A stretch of DNA of 64,000 nt. It comes from Candidatus Peregrinibacteria bacterium RIFOXYB2_FULL_33_20. GTDB lineage: Bacteria; Patescibacteriota; Gracilibacteria; UBA1369; GWF2-33-10. Shown piece after piece: positions 28,483 to 38,821 of the stretch. The first letter of the stretch is position 1; each line of letters starts with the position of its first letter. Under the pieces are notes generated by a model. It searched no databases. It was given only the letters and a program-made list of their open reading frames with translations, and was not told the DNA's origin. Where the stretch lies: assembly GCA_001788835.1 (NCBI GenBank), contig MFXK01000001.1:18706-82705 (forward strand). Reading direction: 5' to 3'. The position numbers and the translations under genes were made by a program.

Positions 28483-30864
28483 GTGAGCTTCAAATTTAAC
28501 AAAATACAGGTTTTAGCTTTGCTTTGCGCTTTTTTTGGTATGGTTTTGTTTGGTTATATGATTTTTGAAGTTTTTGCTTATGATGAAAATTTGAAGCCGG
28601 TGGTAAAGGAATTTCAGGTTAAATTGAGGCAGGATATTAAGCAAAAAGGCGTATATGATATTGATTTAAAAGTTCGAGATGATAATGCGGATGATGTTAA
28701 ACTTTCTTTAGCGTTAGTTTTGGAAGATGGACGAGTGACTTATCCTATTTTTCTTGATAGTCATGGTGTGATTGTTAATTTGGGAGCCACGCCTGACGTG
28801 AATAATTTTAGTCCTTATCAGATTGGTTCTACGCAACCGATTCAAACTTCTTTGGGAGAAATTTCTTTAAGCATGACTTGGTCAAGTTTGCTGACAGCTT
28901 TTTCTAATAATTTGGATGCGAATCACGCTAAATTAAAAGCGATTTTGTTTGATAATAAAAACAGCAGTGAAGAATTTTTTTCTAATTCATTTGTTATTAA
29001 TAATTTGGGGAAAAAACAGTCAACAGAAGAAAAATTTTATGCCTTAAATAAACCGATAGTTGATTCTGTTACGACTAGAAGCATCCAAAATGGTGATACT
29101 ATTCCAATAGATATAGTTGCTTCTGGCGGTATGAATAATCTGTTGGCAAAAATAGAGTATTTTAATAGTGATATCCATGATTGGGAGAAGTGTACGATTA
29201 GTAAAGTGGAAAGCACTATTAGTAGTGATTCTTTGGAGGCTATTCATCTTGTCTCTAAATCAGCTTCTCAAATTGCGGCAATTCATACTTCGGCTGGACC
29301 TAATCATGTGACTGCTTATTGGGATTTCAAAAAAGATGTTGGCTTGTATTTTGATAGCGACGACGTATATGTAAAAGTTAGCCTTTTCAATGTTTTAGCT
29401 AAGAGTGAAGATAAACAATATGGACCGTTTGTTATTGACTTGAAAGAACCAGGGTCGATTGAAAATTTTGTTGTTACTGACAATATTACTTCAGAATCTG
29501 TTGTCCTACAATGGGACACTCCATATGAATCTCATTTTAAGAGTGGTTATTATACTGTTAAGGTAACTGAAACAGGTTTTTTTAAGGACATCACTGAGTA
29601 TAAGTTTTTTCAAAGCAGCCTTGCTGGAAATGTTTATACCGTGGGAGGGCTTAAACCTAATACAGAATACATTTTTGAAATAGATGCCACGGATGATTAT
29701 GGTAATACAAGGCGGTCAGAACAGCTGAGTGCCAAAACTAATACCTTAGCTGAAATTTACTCTAGATTGATTCTAAAAAAGGATGACAATAATAATAAAA
29801 TTCAAGCTGAAGTAATGCTTAGAGATTTAGATTCAGTGGTGTCAGTGAAGAAGAACAAATTGCGTTTAAAGATTAACTATAAATATGAAGATAAAATCAT
29901 TAAGCCCGAGATTGACCACGAAGTGCTTATCGAAGATCAGTTTAACCCAGTATTTGTGAATAACAATAATGATTATCAAGTGGGTGATGAAGGCGGTTAT
30001 ATTCGAGCTAGCGATCAATTTAAATCGGTTATTTTATACCTTGCCCCTCCTCAAATTCCTGAAAATATTAATTATATTAAAGTCTGTGTGACCGTAAATG
30101 ATTTAATGGAGGATGGCAATACGGTGTGTGAAGATATGTTAGCGAGAAATCCGCTTGAAAATTTGCCGCAAATCTATAATCAGATTCCTAAAAAAAAAGC
30201 CAGTGAACCAGTAATATTGAATAGTGTTAAAAGTGAATCAATTGATAGGAGCGATGAAGATGATCTAGAAACTTCGGTAAATACTGCCTATGATCAATAT
30301 ATTGAAAGTTTTTTAACAGCCATTGGTGCTAAAAATTTCACTATTGCTGATTTTTATTTTGACCAGTCTAAAGATTTTGTTTTTGATAATCCTGAAGCCA
30401 AAATTAACCGTATAGATGCTCTTCGTTTTGTTGTAATGTTGAATGATATAGCGCTTAAAACTGCAGATAGAGATGTATTTGCTGATGTCTCGCGAGAGTA
30501 TCCTTATTCATCGTTTATTCTTACGGCGGTTAGTAAGGGTATTATTGATGGATTTGGCGCCAGCGATATCAGGCTTAAAAAAGTTTTTAAACCTAATGAC
30601 AATATTACTTTGTCAGGAGCTTTGAGTATGATTTGCAAAGCTGCTAAATTAGATATTAAGGTCGATGATTTGGATATTAAAAACTGGCCTTTTGCTAATA
30701 TTGCTTTAAGTGGAGATAATAAGCCATGGTATGCCGATTATTTTGCTTGGGCCTACGTCAATGGCTTAATTTCTGAAAAAGATAATTCTGATGAGGCGGT
30801 AGGAGTGGGTAAATTTGTGCAAATGATGATGACAGCAAAGAACTCAGTTCTGATAAATTTATGA
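28483..30864 (+). CDS. Surface protein with Fn3-like and SLH-like regions (GTG start)
   Basis: Fn3-like PGSIENFVVTDNITSESVVLQWDTP...LKPNTEYIFEIDATDDYGN; SLH-like RIDALRFVVMLN...FADVSREYPYSSFILTAVSKGIIDGFG. Confidence 0.7.
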   Translation: MSFKFNKIQVLALLCAFFGMVLFGYMIFEVFAYDENLKPVVKEFQVKLRQDIKQKGVYDIDLKVRDDNADDVKLSLALVLEDGRVTYPIFLDSHGVIVNLGATPDVNNFSPYQIGSTQPIQTSLGEISLSMTWSSLLTAFSNNLDANHAKLKAILFDNKNSSEEFFSNSFVINNLGKKQSTEEKFYALNKPIVDSVTTRSIQNGDTIPIDIVASGGMNNLLAKIEYFNSDIHDWEKCTISKVESTISSDSLEAIHLVSKSASQIAAIHTSAGPNHVTAYWDFKKDVGLYFDSDDVYVKVSLFNVLAKSEDKQYGPFVIDLKEPGSIENFVVTDNITSESVVLQWDTPYESHFKSGYYTVKVTETGFFKDITEYKFFQSSLAGNVYTVGGLKPNTEYIFEIDATDDYGNTRRSEQLSAKTNTLAEIYSRLILKKDDNNNKIQAEVMLRDLDSVVSVKKNKLRLKINYKYEDKIIKPEIDHEVLIEDQFNPVFVNNNNDYQVGDEGGYIRASDQFKSVILYLAPPQIPENINYIKVCVTVNDLMEDGNTVCEDMLARNPLENLPQIYNQIPKKKASEPVILNSVKSESIDRSDEDDLETSVNTAYDQYIESFLTAIGAKNFTIADFYFDQSKDFVFDNPEAKINRIDALRFVVMLNDIALKTADRDVFADVSREYPYSSFILTAVSKGIIDGFGASDIRLKKVFKPNDNITLSGALSMICKAAKLDIKVDDLDIKNWPFANIALSGDNKPWYADYFAWAYVNGLISEKDNSDEAVGVGKFVQMMMTAKNSVLINL

Positions 30865-31403
30865 AAACAAAAATTAAAATTTCAATTATGATTTTTATCA
30901 TCACTTTGATGTTTTTGTCTTGTTCGCAAGAAACGACACCTGATGATAGCCAGAGTAACCTTTTGCCTTTTACTATTAGCAGTTCGGCTTTTAATCAGGG
31001 TGAATATATTCCAGTAAAATATACCTGCGATGGAGAAAATATTAGTCCAAGTTTAAATATTGTTAATATTCCGGCAAAAACAAAAAATTTAGCTTTGATT
31101 ATGGAAGATCCTGACGCTCCTAGGGGCAATTGGATGCATTGGCTGGTGGTAAATATTAACACTAACACTACTCAGATATCGGAAAATGGCGTTCCCTATA
31201 ATGCTTTTCAGGGTATGAATAGTGGTGGTAGAAATCAATATGATGGCCCATGTCCACCATCAGGGACCCATCGGTATTTTTTTAGGTTATATGCTTTAGA
31301 TTCTGACGTTAGTCTTGATAAATTAGATGAAAGTAGATTTAAGGCGGCGATCGCAGATCACATCATCGCTGAAACTGAATTTTATGGTATTTATGGACGG
31401 TGA
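30861..31403 (+). CDS. YbhB/YbcL (PEBP/Raf-kinase-inhibitor-like) lipoprotein; 4-nt ATGA overlap with upstream gene
   Basis: LSCSQ lipobox; YTCDGENISPSL...LIMEDPDAPRGNWMHWLVVNI...GPCPPSGTHRYFFRLYAL. Confidence 0.9.
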   Translation: MKTKIKISIMIFIITLMFLSCSQETTPDDSQSNLLPFTISSSAFNQGEYIPVKYTCDGENISPSLNIVNIPAKTKNLALIMEDPDAPRGNWMHWLVVNINTNTTQISENGVPYNAFQGMNSGGRNQYDGPCPPSGTHRYFFRLYALDSDVSLDKLDESRFKAAIADHIIAETEFYGIYGR

Positions 31404-31536
31404 AATGAGGATTCTTTTAATGAATTGTTAATGGATTTACCATCATTTTTCCATAATTCTTGAAAAGTTAATTTAATTTTGTATTGTAGATAAGGTGTTT
31501 ATTTCTAATATTTTAACCAAGCTGATACTGATAAAA

Positions 31537-31567
31537 TTTATTTTTTGCATTTGATGCGAAAAATAAA
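31537..31567. repeat. 14-bp hairpin in 230-nt intergenic region
   Basis: TTTATTTTTTGCAT-TTG-ATGCGAAAAATAAA (one G.U). Confidence 0.55.
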
Positions 31568-31634
31568 ACTTACTTTTAATGAAAATTTAACATTTCGTTA
31601 ATTAAGATAATTCCCTATCAAAATTTATAAAACT

Positions 31635-31904
31635 ATGGATTTATCAGAGTTTTTATTAAAATTTAATTTTACCATCCATGAGACGCAAGTTTATACATTT
31701 TTAGCTGACCACCAGGGGCAGGTGACGGTTAAAGAAATCGCTAATAGTTTAGGCATTCATATTACTACTGTTTATCGGATTATTTCTAAATTTATTAAAA
31801 AAGGCCTGTGTAGCAAACAAAGGATTTCCGGGATTACTATTTATCGATTAACAGTTGATAATCAAACCAGTGATGTGTTTAAGTTGCTGGGAGTGGAAAT
31901 ATAG
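31635..31904 (+). CDS. TrmB-like helix-turn-helix protein
   Basis: FTIHETQVYTFLADHQGQVTVKEIANSLGIHITTVYRIISKFIKKGLC. Confidence 0.75.
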   Translation: MDLSEFLLKFNFTIHETQVYTFLADHQGQVTVKEIANSLGIHITTVYRIISKFIKKGLCSKQRISGITIYRLTVDNQTSDVFKLLGVEI

Positions 31905-31913
31905 ATGATTATT

Positions 31914-32837
31914 TTATTTTTTTGGCAGGAAAATTTCGGCCATCATGCATCTGGCACTGCCGCCACCAATGTTTTCGATGGTGCTAATATCGCTATAGAT
32001 AATTTGGGAATCAGCACTCAATTTGGCAATTTGATCTGGGTGTAAAGCTTTATAAGCTTGCTGAGACATTACCCAAACCAGTTGTCCTTCTTTGTTTTGC
32101 AATTGCAGCATATTCCCAGCAAAGTGACCTAATTGCTCAATGGATATATTAATAAGCTTGCGATGATTTGATTGTAGTTTTTTTTGTATAGTTTGCCGCT
32201 GATTGTTATTTTTGATTAAATCTAAACAAATAATACTTGAATTTTGTCCGGTGGCCATTACCACGTTGGTATGATAAACAGGTTTGCCGGTTGGATATTC
32301 AGTTTCAAAAATGAAATAGTCGTGATTGATTTTTTTAGCGAAAGTTTGCAATGGCTTTAGATGAGTTCGCGGCGATAGGGTGGCATAAATTATTTTATTT
32401 TTGTGATCTAATACCATGCTCCCAGTACCTTCCAGAAATTTATATTCTTGTTCGTAAAATGATAGATCAGTAATACTCGTAATTTGAAAATTATGGTTTT
32501 TACTTAAAGTCTCAAAAATATCTAGACGGCGTTCTAATCTTCTGTTCTCGGCAAGCATTGGGAAAAGGATTACCTCCCCGTTTTTGTGAGTAGTAAACCA
32601 GTTATTTGGAAAAATTGAATCCGGTTTTTCTGGAATTTTTGTGTCAATGATTTCTATCACTTCTATTCCAGATTTTTGGAGTTTTTTGGCTAAATTTTGG
32701 AACTCTTGCAGGGCGCGAGTTTGAACATTAGCATCAGTTAGTTTTGATTTTTTTTGAAAATCGTTAGTGGCAATAGTTTGTTGATTTAATTTGAATTTAA
32801 CCGGACGAATCATCAGTACCGTACGGGCAGGTGACAT
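31914..32837 (-). CDS. CtlX/amidinotransferase-fold (guanidino-modifying) hydrolase
   Basis: MIRPVKF; FLEGTGSMVLDHKNKIIYATLSPRT; YHTNVVMATG; C-term GGGSARCMMAEIFLP catalytic Cys. Confidence 0.82.
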   Translation of the reverse strand: MSPARTVLMIRPVKFKLNQQTIATNDFQKKSKLTDANVQTRALQEFQNLAKKLQKSGIEVIEIIDTKIPEKPDSIFPNNWFTTHKNGEVILFPMLAENRRLERRLDIFETLSKNHNFQITSITDLSFYEQEYKFLEGTGSMVLDHKNKIIYATLSPRTHLKPLQTFAKKINHDYFIFETEYPTGKPVYHTNVVMATGQNSSIICLDLIKNNNQRQTIQKKLQSNHRKLINISIEQLGHFAGNMLQLQNKEGQLVWVMSQQAYKALHPDQIAKLSADSQIIYSDISTIENIGGGSARCMMAEIFLPKK

Positions 32838-32903
32838 GAGAGAAAAATGAAAAATGAAAGTTGAAATTAGATTATTAGAAATTATAAAAAAGGCAATAGA
32901 ATT

Positions 32904-34001
32904 TTAAAGTCCGTAAATTCCCCCGCCTAAATTTTTTACAATACCATTAATTTCCATCCTACTTAGGATCTGATTAAGTTTGGAGGGGTCTAGCTTAAGA
33001 AAATTTAAAATTTCATCAAAAAGCAAATTTTGTGGGGATAAAAGCTTATAGATTCGAATTTCATCATCATTGTCAAGCTGGGGGGGATTTTGTTTCGTTA
33101 TTGTTTTTAGTTTCCCTAAGTTTGAGATTCTATTGATTGGCTGATGATATAGCTGTTTTTCTAAAATTTGATTGGCATTAAGTAGTAATTCAGCTTCGCC
33201 TTTTTGAATTAATAAATTTGCGCCTTGGCTTTGGCTGTTAAAAATGCTGCCTGGTACGGAGAATACATCGCGATTTTGATTAATAGCGGATTTAGCAGTG
33301 ATTAAGGAGCCTGATTTTTCTTGTGCTTCAATGACAATGGTGGCGCTGGAAAGACCACTGATGATACGGTTTCGAATCGGGAAATGAAAAGACATAGATT
33401 CGATATTTAACGGATATTCGGAGATAAATAAACCCTGGCTAATCATTTTATTTATAAAATATTGCGGATAATTGGGGTATTTACGGTTTAGACCTGAGGC
33501 TAAGACAGCAATGGTCTTGTAATTGCCGTCAAGACAATGTTTGTGGACGGTAACATCTACTCCATAGGCAAAGCCACTGACCATTACAATGCCAGCTTGT
33601 CCAAAAGTTTTTGTAAAATGTTTCACCACTTCTTTGCCGTAAGCGGAAATATTTCTGGAGCCGACCATAGATAAACACTGGCCATGAAGTAAATCTAAGT
33701 TACCCTGGCAATACAAAATGACAGGCGGATCATAAATTTCTTGTAATAAAATTGGTAAAGCGACCGTGTCCAAGGTTTTTATGCCTAGTTTAGCTAAGGC
33801 TTCCCATTCTTTTTCCACATTTATTAAATTTTTCATTTCCAAAAAAGAGCGAATCAGTTTTTCTTTCCAGCCAATTTTCTGAAGTATTTCTGAATTAGCC
33901 TCTTCCCAAGCTTTTTTCGGATTTTGAAAATGTCTTAATAAATTTTTAAATTGATTTACATGGTAATAAAGAATTATATTTAAAGCGTTAAGATATTTCA
34001 T
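32904..34001 (-). CDS. dprA: DNA processing protein DprA/Smf
   Basis: MVGSRNISAYGKEVVKHF, VSGFAYGVDVTVHKHCL, ASGLNRKYPNYPQ, SEYPLNIESMSFHFPIRNRIISGLSSATIVIEA. Confidence 0.94.
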   Translation of the reverse strand: MKYLNALNIILYYHVNQFKNLLRHFQNPKKAWEEANSEILQKIGWKEKLIRSFLEMKNLINVEKEWEALAKLGIKTLDTVALPILLQEIYDPPVILYCQGNLDLLHGQCLSMVGSRNISAYGKEVVKHFTKTFGQAGIVMVSGFAYGVDVTVHKHCLDGNYKTIAVLASGLNRKYPNYPQYFINKMISQGLFISEYPLNIESMSFHFPIRNRIISGLSSATIVIEAQEKSGSLITAKSAINQNRDVFSVPGSIFNSQSQGANLLIQKGEAELLLNANQILEKQLYHQPINRISNLGKLKTITKQNPPQLDNDDEIRIYKLLSPQNLLFDEILNFLKLDPSKLNQILSRMEINGIVKNLGGGIYGL

Positions 34002-34100
34002 TGATAAATATTATTAATATTAAAAATATTAAAACAAAGATTTCTGGCTTTTTCGTGAATTTTTTAGAAAAATTTTCAATTTAGAATTTAATTTTTTTTC

Positions 34101-34826
34101 ATGTTATTGTTTGAAAATGTGACTAAACAATATGGTGCAAGGCCTGTGCTGGATAATATTAATTTGAAAATTGAGGGTGGTGAGTTTGTAACTTTAATTG
34201 GTCAATCAGGAGCAGGTAAATCAACTTTGCTACATGCTTTGATTGGGGCCACCAAAATTGACAAGGGAGGAATTTATATTGATGGCTATCCAGTACATGA
34301 ATTTGATAATCAGGCTTTGCAGAGTTATCGCCGTAATCTGGGAGTAATTTTTCAGGACTATAAATTATTAAATAAAAAAAATGTTTTTGAAAACATAGCC
34401 TATGCTATGGAAGTTTGCGGATGTGAAGATGAAAGTATTCAAACCCGAGTAATAGAGGTTCTGCGCTTGGTTGGCATGATTGATCATCAATCAAAATTTC
34501 CTGACGAATTATCTGGAGGGGAAAAACAAAAAACCGCGATTGCCAGAGCTTTGGTGCATAACCCAAAATTAATTATTGCTGACGAACCAACTGGCAACTT
34601 AGATCCAGAAGCGTCAAAAAGCATCATTGAACTTTTGCTGATGCTTAATACCGTTGGGATTACGGTAATCTTGGCGACTCATAACAAAGATTTGGTTAAT
34701 ATGATTCAAAGAAGGGTGGTCGTCTTGAAACAGGGGCAAATAGTCAGCGATAGAGCTAAAAGCGGTTATGAAGTTGTATCGAAAATTTATGAAGAAATGG
34801 AAATTTTGGAAATAAAAGAAGAATAA
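34101..34826 (+). CDS. ftsE: Cell-division ABC ATPase FtsE
   Basis: LIGQSGAGKSTLLHAL, GVIFQDYKLLNKKNVFENIAYAMEV, ELSGGEKQKTAIARALV, ADEPTGNLDPEAS. Confidence 0.9.
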   Translation: MLLFENVTKQYGARPVLDNINLKIEGGEFVTLIGQSGAGKSTLLHALIGATKIDKGGIYIDGYPVHEFDNQALQSYRRNLGVIFQDYKLLNKKNVFENIAYAMEVCGCEDESIQTRVIEVLRLVGMIDHQSKFPDELSGGEKQKTAIARALVHNPKLIIADEPTGNLDPEASKSIIELLLMLNTVGITVILATHNKDLVNMIQRRVVVLKQGQIVSDRAKSGYEVVSKIYEEMEILEIKEE

Positions 34827-34841
34827 ATTGAAACTTTTTTT

Positions 34842-34900
34842 CTTGTAAAAGGTGTAGTTAAGTGTTAAGAATAGCTTAAGCTTTACAAGTTTCTTTTTTT
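34842..34900 (+). terminator. Hairpin + T-rich tract downstream of ftsE
   Basis: CTTGTAAA (34842-34849) / TTTACAAG (34882-34889) then TTTCTTTTTTT. Confidence 0.6.
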
Positions 34901-34918
34901 ATTTATTTATCTTTTGTT

Positions 34919-35941
34919 ATGAAAAATAACTTCAAAATTATAAGCGTGATGTTTTTATTGTTTTTATCTTTGACCGTTATTAGTTGTGGCGACTCAGATA
35001 AGGAAGTGGCTAAAAGAAAAATGCCGCCAAAACAATTGCAGCAAACACAAGAATTTAATGCTAATGTGGAAGATACGCAGGAAAGTTCAGGTACTAGTTC
35101 AAATACAGACAGCAGCTCTTCCTCTGAAACGACTAGTAATGAAAACATGACCGCTCCAACAACAGATATAGCTGCTATAAAAATAGAAGGATTAAATTTA
35201 TACATTGATGCTGTTAGCATTAATTATAATGAAAAACTATCAGATGGCAGTTACAAAGATTATATTTATGCACATGTATGCGCCTCAAATATAGGAACTG
35301 GCACAATAGGCAAGGTAACACCTACTATCACTATAGCTATCAATAATATTACTCAAACCATACCAGCATTTACATATGATTTAACAAGTAAAACTTTACA
35401 ATGTATGAATTTTGGACAAGGCTTAGAATTATTTAAATTAACCACTGGCAAAGATTATACTGCTATAGCTAAGGTAAGTTCACCAAGTGAGGATCCAACT
35501 TTAAATGATAATGATAAAACTACAGATTTCTTTTATGAACCTATTGATATGTTAACTCAAAAAGTGACAACAAATTCTGATTTATATATTAATAAAGCTG
35601 AGAAAAGTTATGGCACTCCAACTAATGGAACTAGCCAAACTGATATATTATTAGTAGAAGTTTGTTTAGATGGCGGAAATCTTATTACAAAAAATGGGAA
35701 TAGTAATTATGCTTACACTAGTGTAGATGCAACTTTAAATAATATGCCAAATTATATTTCAGTTGGTTTTGATTTAAATTCAAATCATGAATGCACAGCT
35801 GTAAAATATGCATTATCAGAATTTAATGTGCAAAAAGGAAATACTTACAGCGGAGAACTTAGCTTAAGACCAAATACAGATGTTAACTGGAATGAAACTA
35901 ATTTAGAGAACAATAAATATTCAGTAACGGTAACATATTAA
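34919..35941 (+). CDS. Lipoprotein with CARDB-like region
   Basis: TVISCGDS lipobox; Ser/Thr-rich linker. Confidence 0.65.
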   Translation: MKNNFKIISVMFLLFLSLTVISCGDSDKEVAKRKMPPKQLQQTQEFNANVEDTQESSGTSSNTDSSSSSETTSNENMTAPTTDIAAIKIEGLNLYIDAVSINYNEKLSDGSYKDYIYAHVCASNIGTGTIGKVTPTITIAINNITQTIPAFTYDLTSKTLQCMNFGQGLELFKLTTGKDYTAIAKVSSPSEDPTLNDNDKTTDFFYEPIDMLTQKVTTNSDLYINKAEKSYGTPTNGTSQTDILLVEVCLDGGNLITKNGNSNYAYTSVDATLNNMPNYISVGFDLNSNHECTAVKYALSEFNVQKGNTYSGELSLRPNTDVNWNETNLENNKYSVTVTY

Positions 35942-35956
35942 TTCCATAAAATTTAT

Positions 35957-35992
35957 AAAAAAGCGCCTTTGCAATGATAAGGCGCTTTTTTT
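35957..35992. terminator. Bidirectional terminator between convergent genes
   Basis: AAAAAA-GCGCCTT (35963-35969) tgcaatgat AAGGCGC (35979-35985) TTTTTTT. Confidence 0.85.
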
Positions 35993-36905
35993 ATTTATGA
36001 AATTTTTCATGAACTTCCTTTAATCTTTGATTTGTTAAATGAGTATAAACTTGGGTTGTTGTAATTGAGGCATGACCAAGCATTTCCTGAACAGATCTTA
36101 TATCTGCACCATTGATCAAAAGTTCAGTGGCAAAACTATGCCGTAAAGTATGAGGCGTTACTTTCTTAACAATATTTGCCAAAAGTGCATATTTCCTAAC
36201 AATATTTTCAATGGAAACAGTTGTTAATCTTTTATTATTAGTATTTAATAAAACTTCTTCAACTTTATATTTTTTATAATTAATAAAAAGAGCCTGGAAA
36301 TTGTCAATCCTTGTTTTCAGATATTCCTGAATAAATTTAGCCGCACGCTCTGATATAAAAACAATCCTTGGTTTGCGCCCTTTTCCTCGAACCATAAATT
36401 CACATCTTTCCAAATTTATTTGATCGCGATTTAAACCTGCAAGTTCACTTACACGGAGTCCTGATGAATAAAGAAGTTCCAAAATTGCCCGATCCCGCAG
36501 TCCTGATTTTGAACTTAAATCAACAGCCTGAAAAAGTCTTTCCAATTCCTCACGGCTAAGAAATTCAACTGTTCTTTTTTCAATTTTCGGCAAATCAACT
36601 TTTTCCGCACTCAAAGATTCAATATCATTTTTAGCTAAATATTTAAGAAATGCTCGTAAGGCAATTAAATGATAAGCTTGAGTTTTTTTTGAAAGATTTT
36701 CTTTTTTCTCATTTTCAAAACGATTTAAAAACAATCTGTACTCTTCAATATTCTTTAAATTTATTTTTTCAACATCAATATCTCCTGCAAAACTTAAAAA
36801 TCTATTCAAATAATGCTCATAATTTTCAACAGTTTTCAAGGACTGATTTTTACCAATTTCAACATGAGTCAGAAATTCGGAGATGTGTTGGGAAAGAAGA
36901 GGCAC
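35991..36905 (-). CDS. XerC/XerD-type tyrosine recombinase
   Basis: LLYSSGLRVSELAGL, HTLRHSFATELLINGADIRSVQEMLGHASITTTQVYTHL. Confidence 0.93.
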   Translation of the reverse strand: MPLLSQHISEFLTHVEIGKNQSLKTVENYEHYLNRFLSFAGDIDVEKINLKNIEEYRLFLNRFENEKKENLSKKTQAYHLIALRAFLKYLAKNDIESLSAEKVDLPKIEKRTVEFLSREELERLFQAVDLSSKSGLRDRAILELLYSSGLRVSELAGLNRDQINLERCEFMVRGKGRKPRIVFISERAAKFIQEYLKTRIDNFQALFINYKKYKVEEVLLNTNNKRLTTVSIENIVRKYALLANIVKKVTPHTLRHSFATELLINGADIRSVQEMLGHASITTTQVYTHLTNQRLKEVHEKFHK

Positions 36906-36979
36906 AAAAAAATTTTAAATTCTAAATTTTGAATTAATTTATTTAAATACTATACTATCAATACCTTAAAAATCAAAAA

Positions 36980-38119
36980 ATGCTACTTAATCGTGAACAA
37001 CTTGAAAATAAAGAAGAAAAATTTCTTGCGCCTTATGCTGCATTAAGTAAATTTTCCCAAGGTCGGGAATTTGAGGAGCGGGAAAGCGAATTTCGGACTT
37101 GTTTCCAAAAAGATCGTGATCGGATTATCCATAGTCGTGCTTTTCGAAGACTAAAAGGTAAAACGCAGGTTTTTGTGAATGTTGAAGGGGATCATTTCCG
37201 TACACGTTTGACTCATAGTATGGAAGTTGCTCAAGTTTCTAGAGATGTAGCCAGAGCTTTGAATCTTAATGAAGATTTGGCGGAAAGTATTGCTTTGGCT
37301 CATGATTTGGGACATACGCCATTTGGACATGCCGGACAGGACGCTTTGAATGATTTAATGCGAGAATATGGATTGAAATTTGAGCATAATGAGCAAAGTC
37401 GCCGGGTGGTTACATATTTAGAAAATATTTATCCCAATTTTCGTGGCTTGAATTTAACATGCGAAGTGAGGGAAGGATTGATGAAACACCAAACTGTTTA
37501 TGATAACGCTGATAAACAAATTAAAATTCAGCCCACGCTTGAGGCTCAAATTGTGGATTTTGCTGATGAAATTGCTTATAATTGTCATGACCTTGATGAT
37601 GGATTGAGGGCTAAAATTTTGGATTTTGAAGTTTTAAAAAAAATTCCAATTTGCCAAGAAGCACTTGCCAAAGTAAGAGAAGATTATGGTGATTTTGTTA
37701 ACGAAAAAATTCATCAAGCTAGATTTGTGAGTGCTATCATGAATTTAATGATTGATGATTTATTGCAAAATAGCGCGCAAAATTTAGAAAAAAATAAGAT
37801 AAAATTATTAGATGATGTTTGTAAATCAACAGTTAGACTGATAAGGTTTTCTAGTAATCGGCAAATCGAAATCATTGAACTGGAGAAATATTTATATCAA
37901 AATTTTTATATGAACCAACAGGTTTTAAAACTTTCACGGTTTGGGCAAAAAACCATCCAAAAACTTTTTAATTATTTTTTAAAACATCCTGAGAAACTGC
38001 CAGCCGATTTTCAAATTGAAGCTAATGATGAACAATCAAAAATTATTGATATTAAGGATTATATCGCAGGTATGACTGATGAATTTGCAATAAAATTATC
38101 AAAAGATGAGAATCAGTAA
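36980..38119 (+). CDS. dgt: dGTPase-like HD-domain triphosphohydrolase
   Basis: DRIIHSRAFRRLKGKTQVF, RTRLTHSMEVAQ, ALAHDLGHTPFGHAGQ. Confidence 0.9.
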   Translation: MLLNREQLENKEEKFLAPYAALSKFSQGREFEERESEFRTCFQKDRDRIIHSRAFRRLKGKTQVFVNVEGDHFRTRLTHSMEVAQVSRDVARALNLNEDLAESIALAHDLGHTPFGHAGQDALNDLMREYGLKFEHNEQSRRVVTYLENIYPNFRGLNLTCEVREGLMKHQTVYDNADKQIKIQPTLEAQIVDFADEIAYNCHDLDDGLRAKILDFEVLKKIPICQEALAKVREDYGDFVNEKIHQARFVSAIMNLMIDDLLQNSAQNLEKNKIKLLDDVCKSTVRLIRFSSNRQIEIIELEKYLYQNFYMNQQVLKLSRFGQKTIQKLFNYFLKHPEKLPADFQIEANDEQSKIIDIKDYIAGMTDEFAIKLSKDENQ

Positions 38120-38127
38120 CATTTTTA

Positions 38128-38811
38128 TCACGTTTTAAGTCTGAACTTACTTATTTTTTGCCTATTCTGAGATATGGTGGTGTAAAAAGTACTAATTTCC
38201 GTAAAATAATCCAGATCAAATTCTTGTGATATAACTTTCATAGCATTTTCAGGCTTACCTTCTATCAGTAAAATAACAAAAATCAATTGATATTTCCTCA
38301 ATTTCTCCTGATCCCATTCTGCACGCAGTTCATCAATTATTTGCTGTCTTTTATCTTTCGTAGGATCTAAAAAATAATTTTGCAGAGCTATGCTAATTCC
38401 CAATGAAATATTGAGAAATTTACAAATTTTATGGACAAATCTACGAAACTCCAAATATTTTTTATGTGCATCTATTAAATCATTGGCTAAATTTTCATTT
38501 ATTAAACCAAGATTTTGAGCATATAAAATTTGATATATGATATATAATCTTTCAGCTAATTTTTTGTCTCTATATTGATTTCTTAATGTTTGGGCCGATC
38601 GATATTGAATAGCATTAAATAAATAGACCGCATCTACATAACTTTCCAATCTATCATTTTCTAAAATACCAAGCAGTACATCTTGTACTATATCCTGAGC
38701 TAATAGGGAATTTTTACATATTTTTTTAGCATATCTTATTAATAACTGGTATTGATCTTTGGTGATTTCATGAAGATTTACTTGGCCTTCATGTAGATAA
38801 TTTTTCTCCAT
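38128..38811 (-). CDS. Divergent ECF-like sigma factor
   Basis: Sigma region-2-like LLIRYAKKICKNSLLAQDIVQDVLLGILEN...AVYLFNAIQYRSAQTLRNQYRDKK; C-terminal helical region-4-like segment; 10 nt downstream of PrsW-like gene. Confidence 0.6.
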   Translation of the reverse strand: MEKNYLHEGQVNLHEITKDQYQLLIRYAKKICKNSLLAQDIVQDVLLGILENDRLESYVDAVYLFNAIQYRSAQTLRNQYRDKKLAERLYIIYQILYAQNLGLINENLANDLIDAHKKYLEFRRFVHKICKFLNISLGISIALQNYFLDPTKDKRQQIIDELRAEWDQEKLRKYQLIFVILLIEGKPENAMKVISQEFDLDYFTEISTFYTTISQNRQKISKFRLKT

Positions 38812-38821
38812 TCATTATTTA

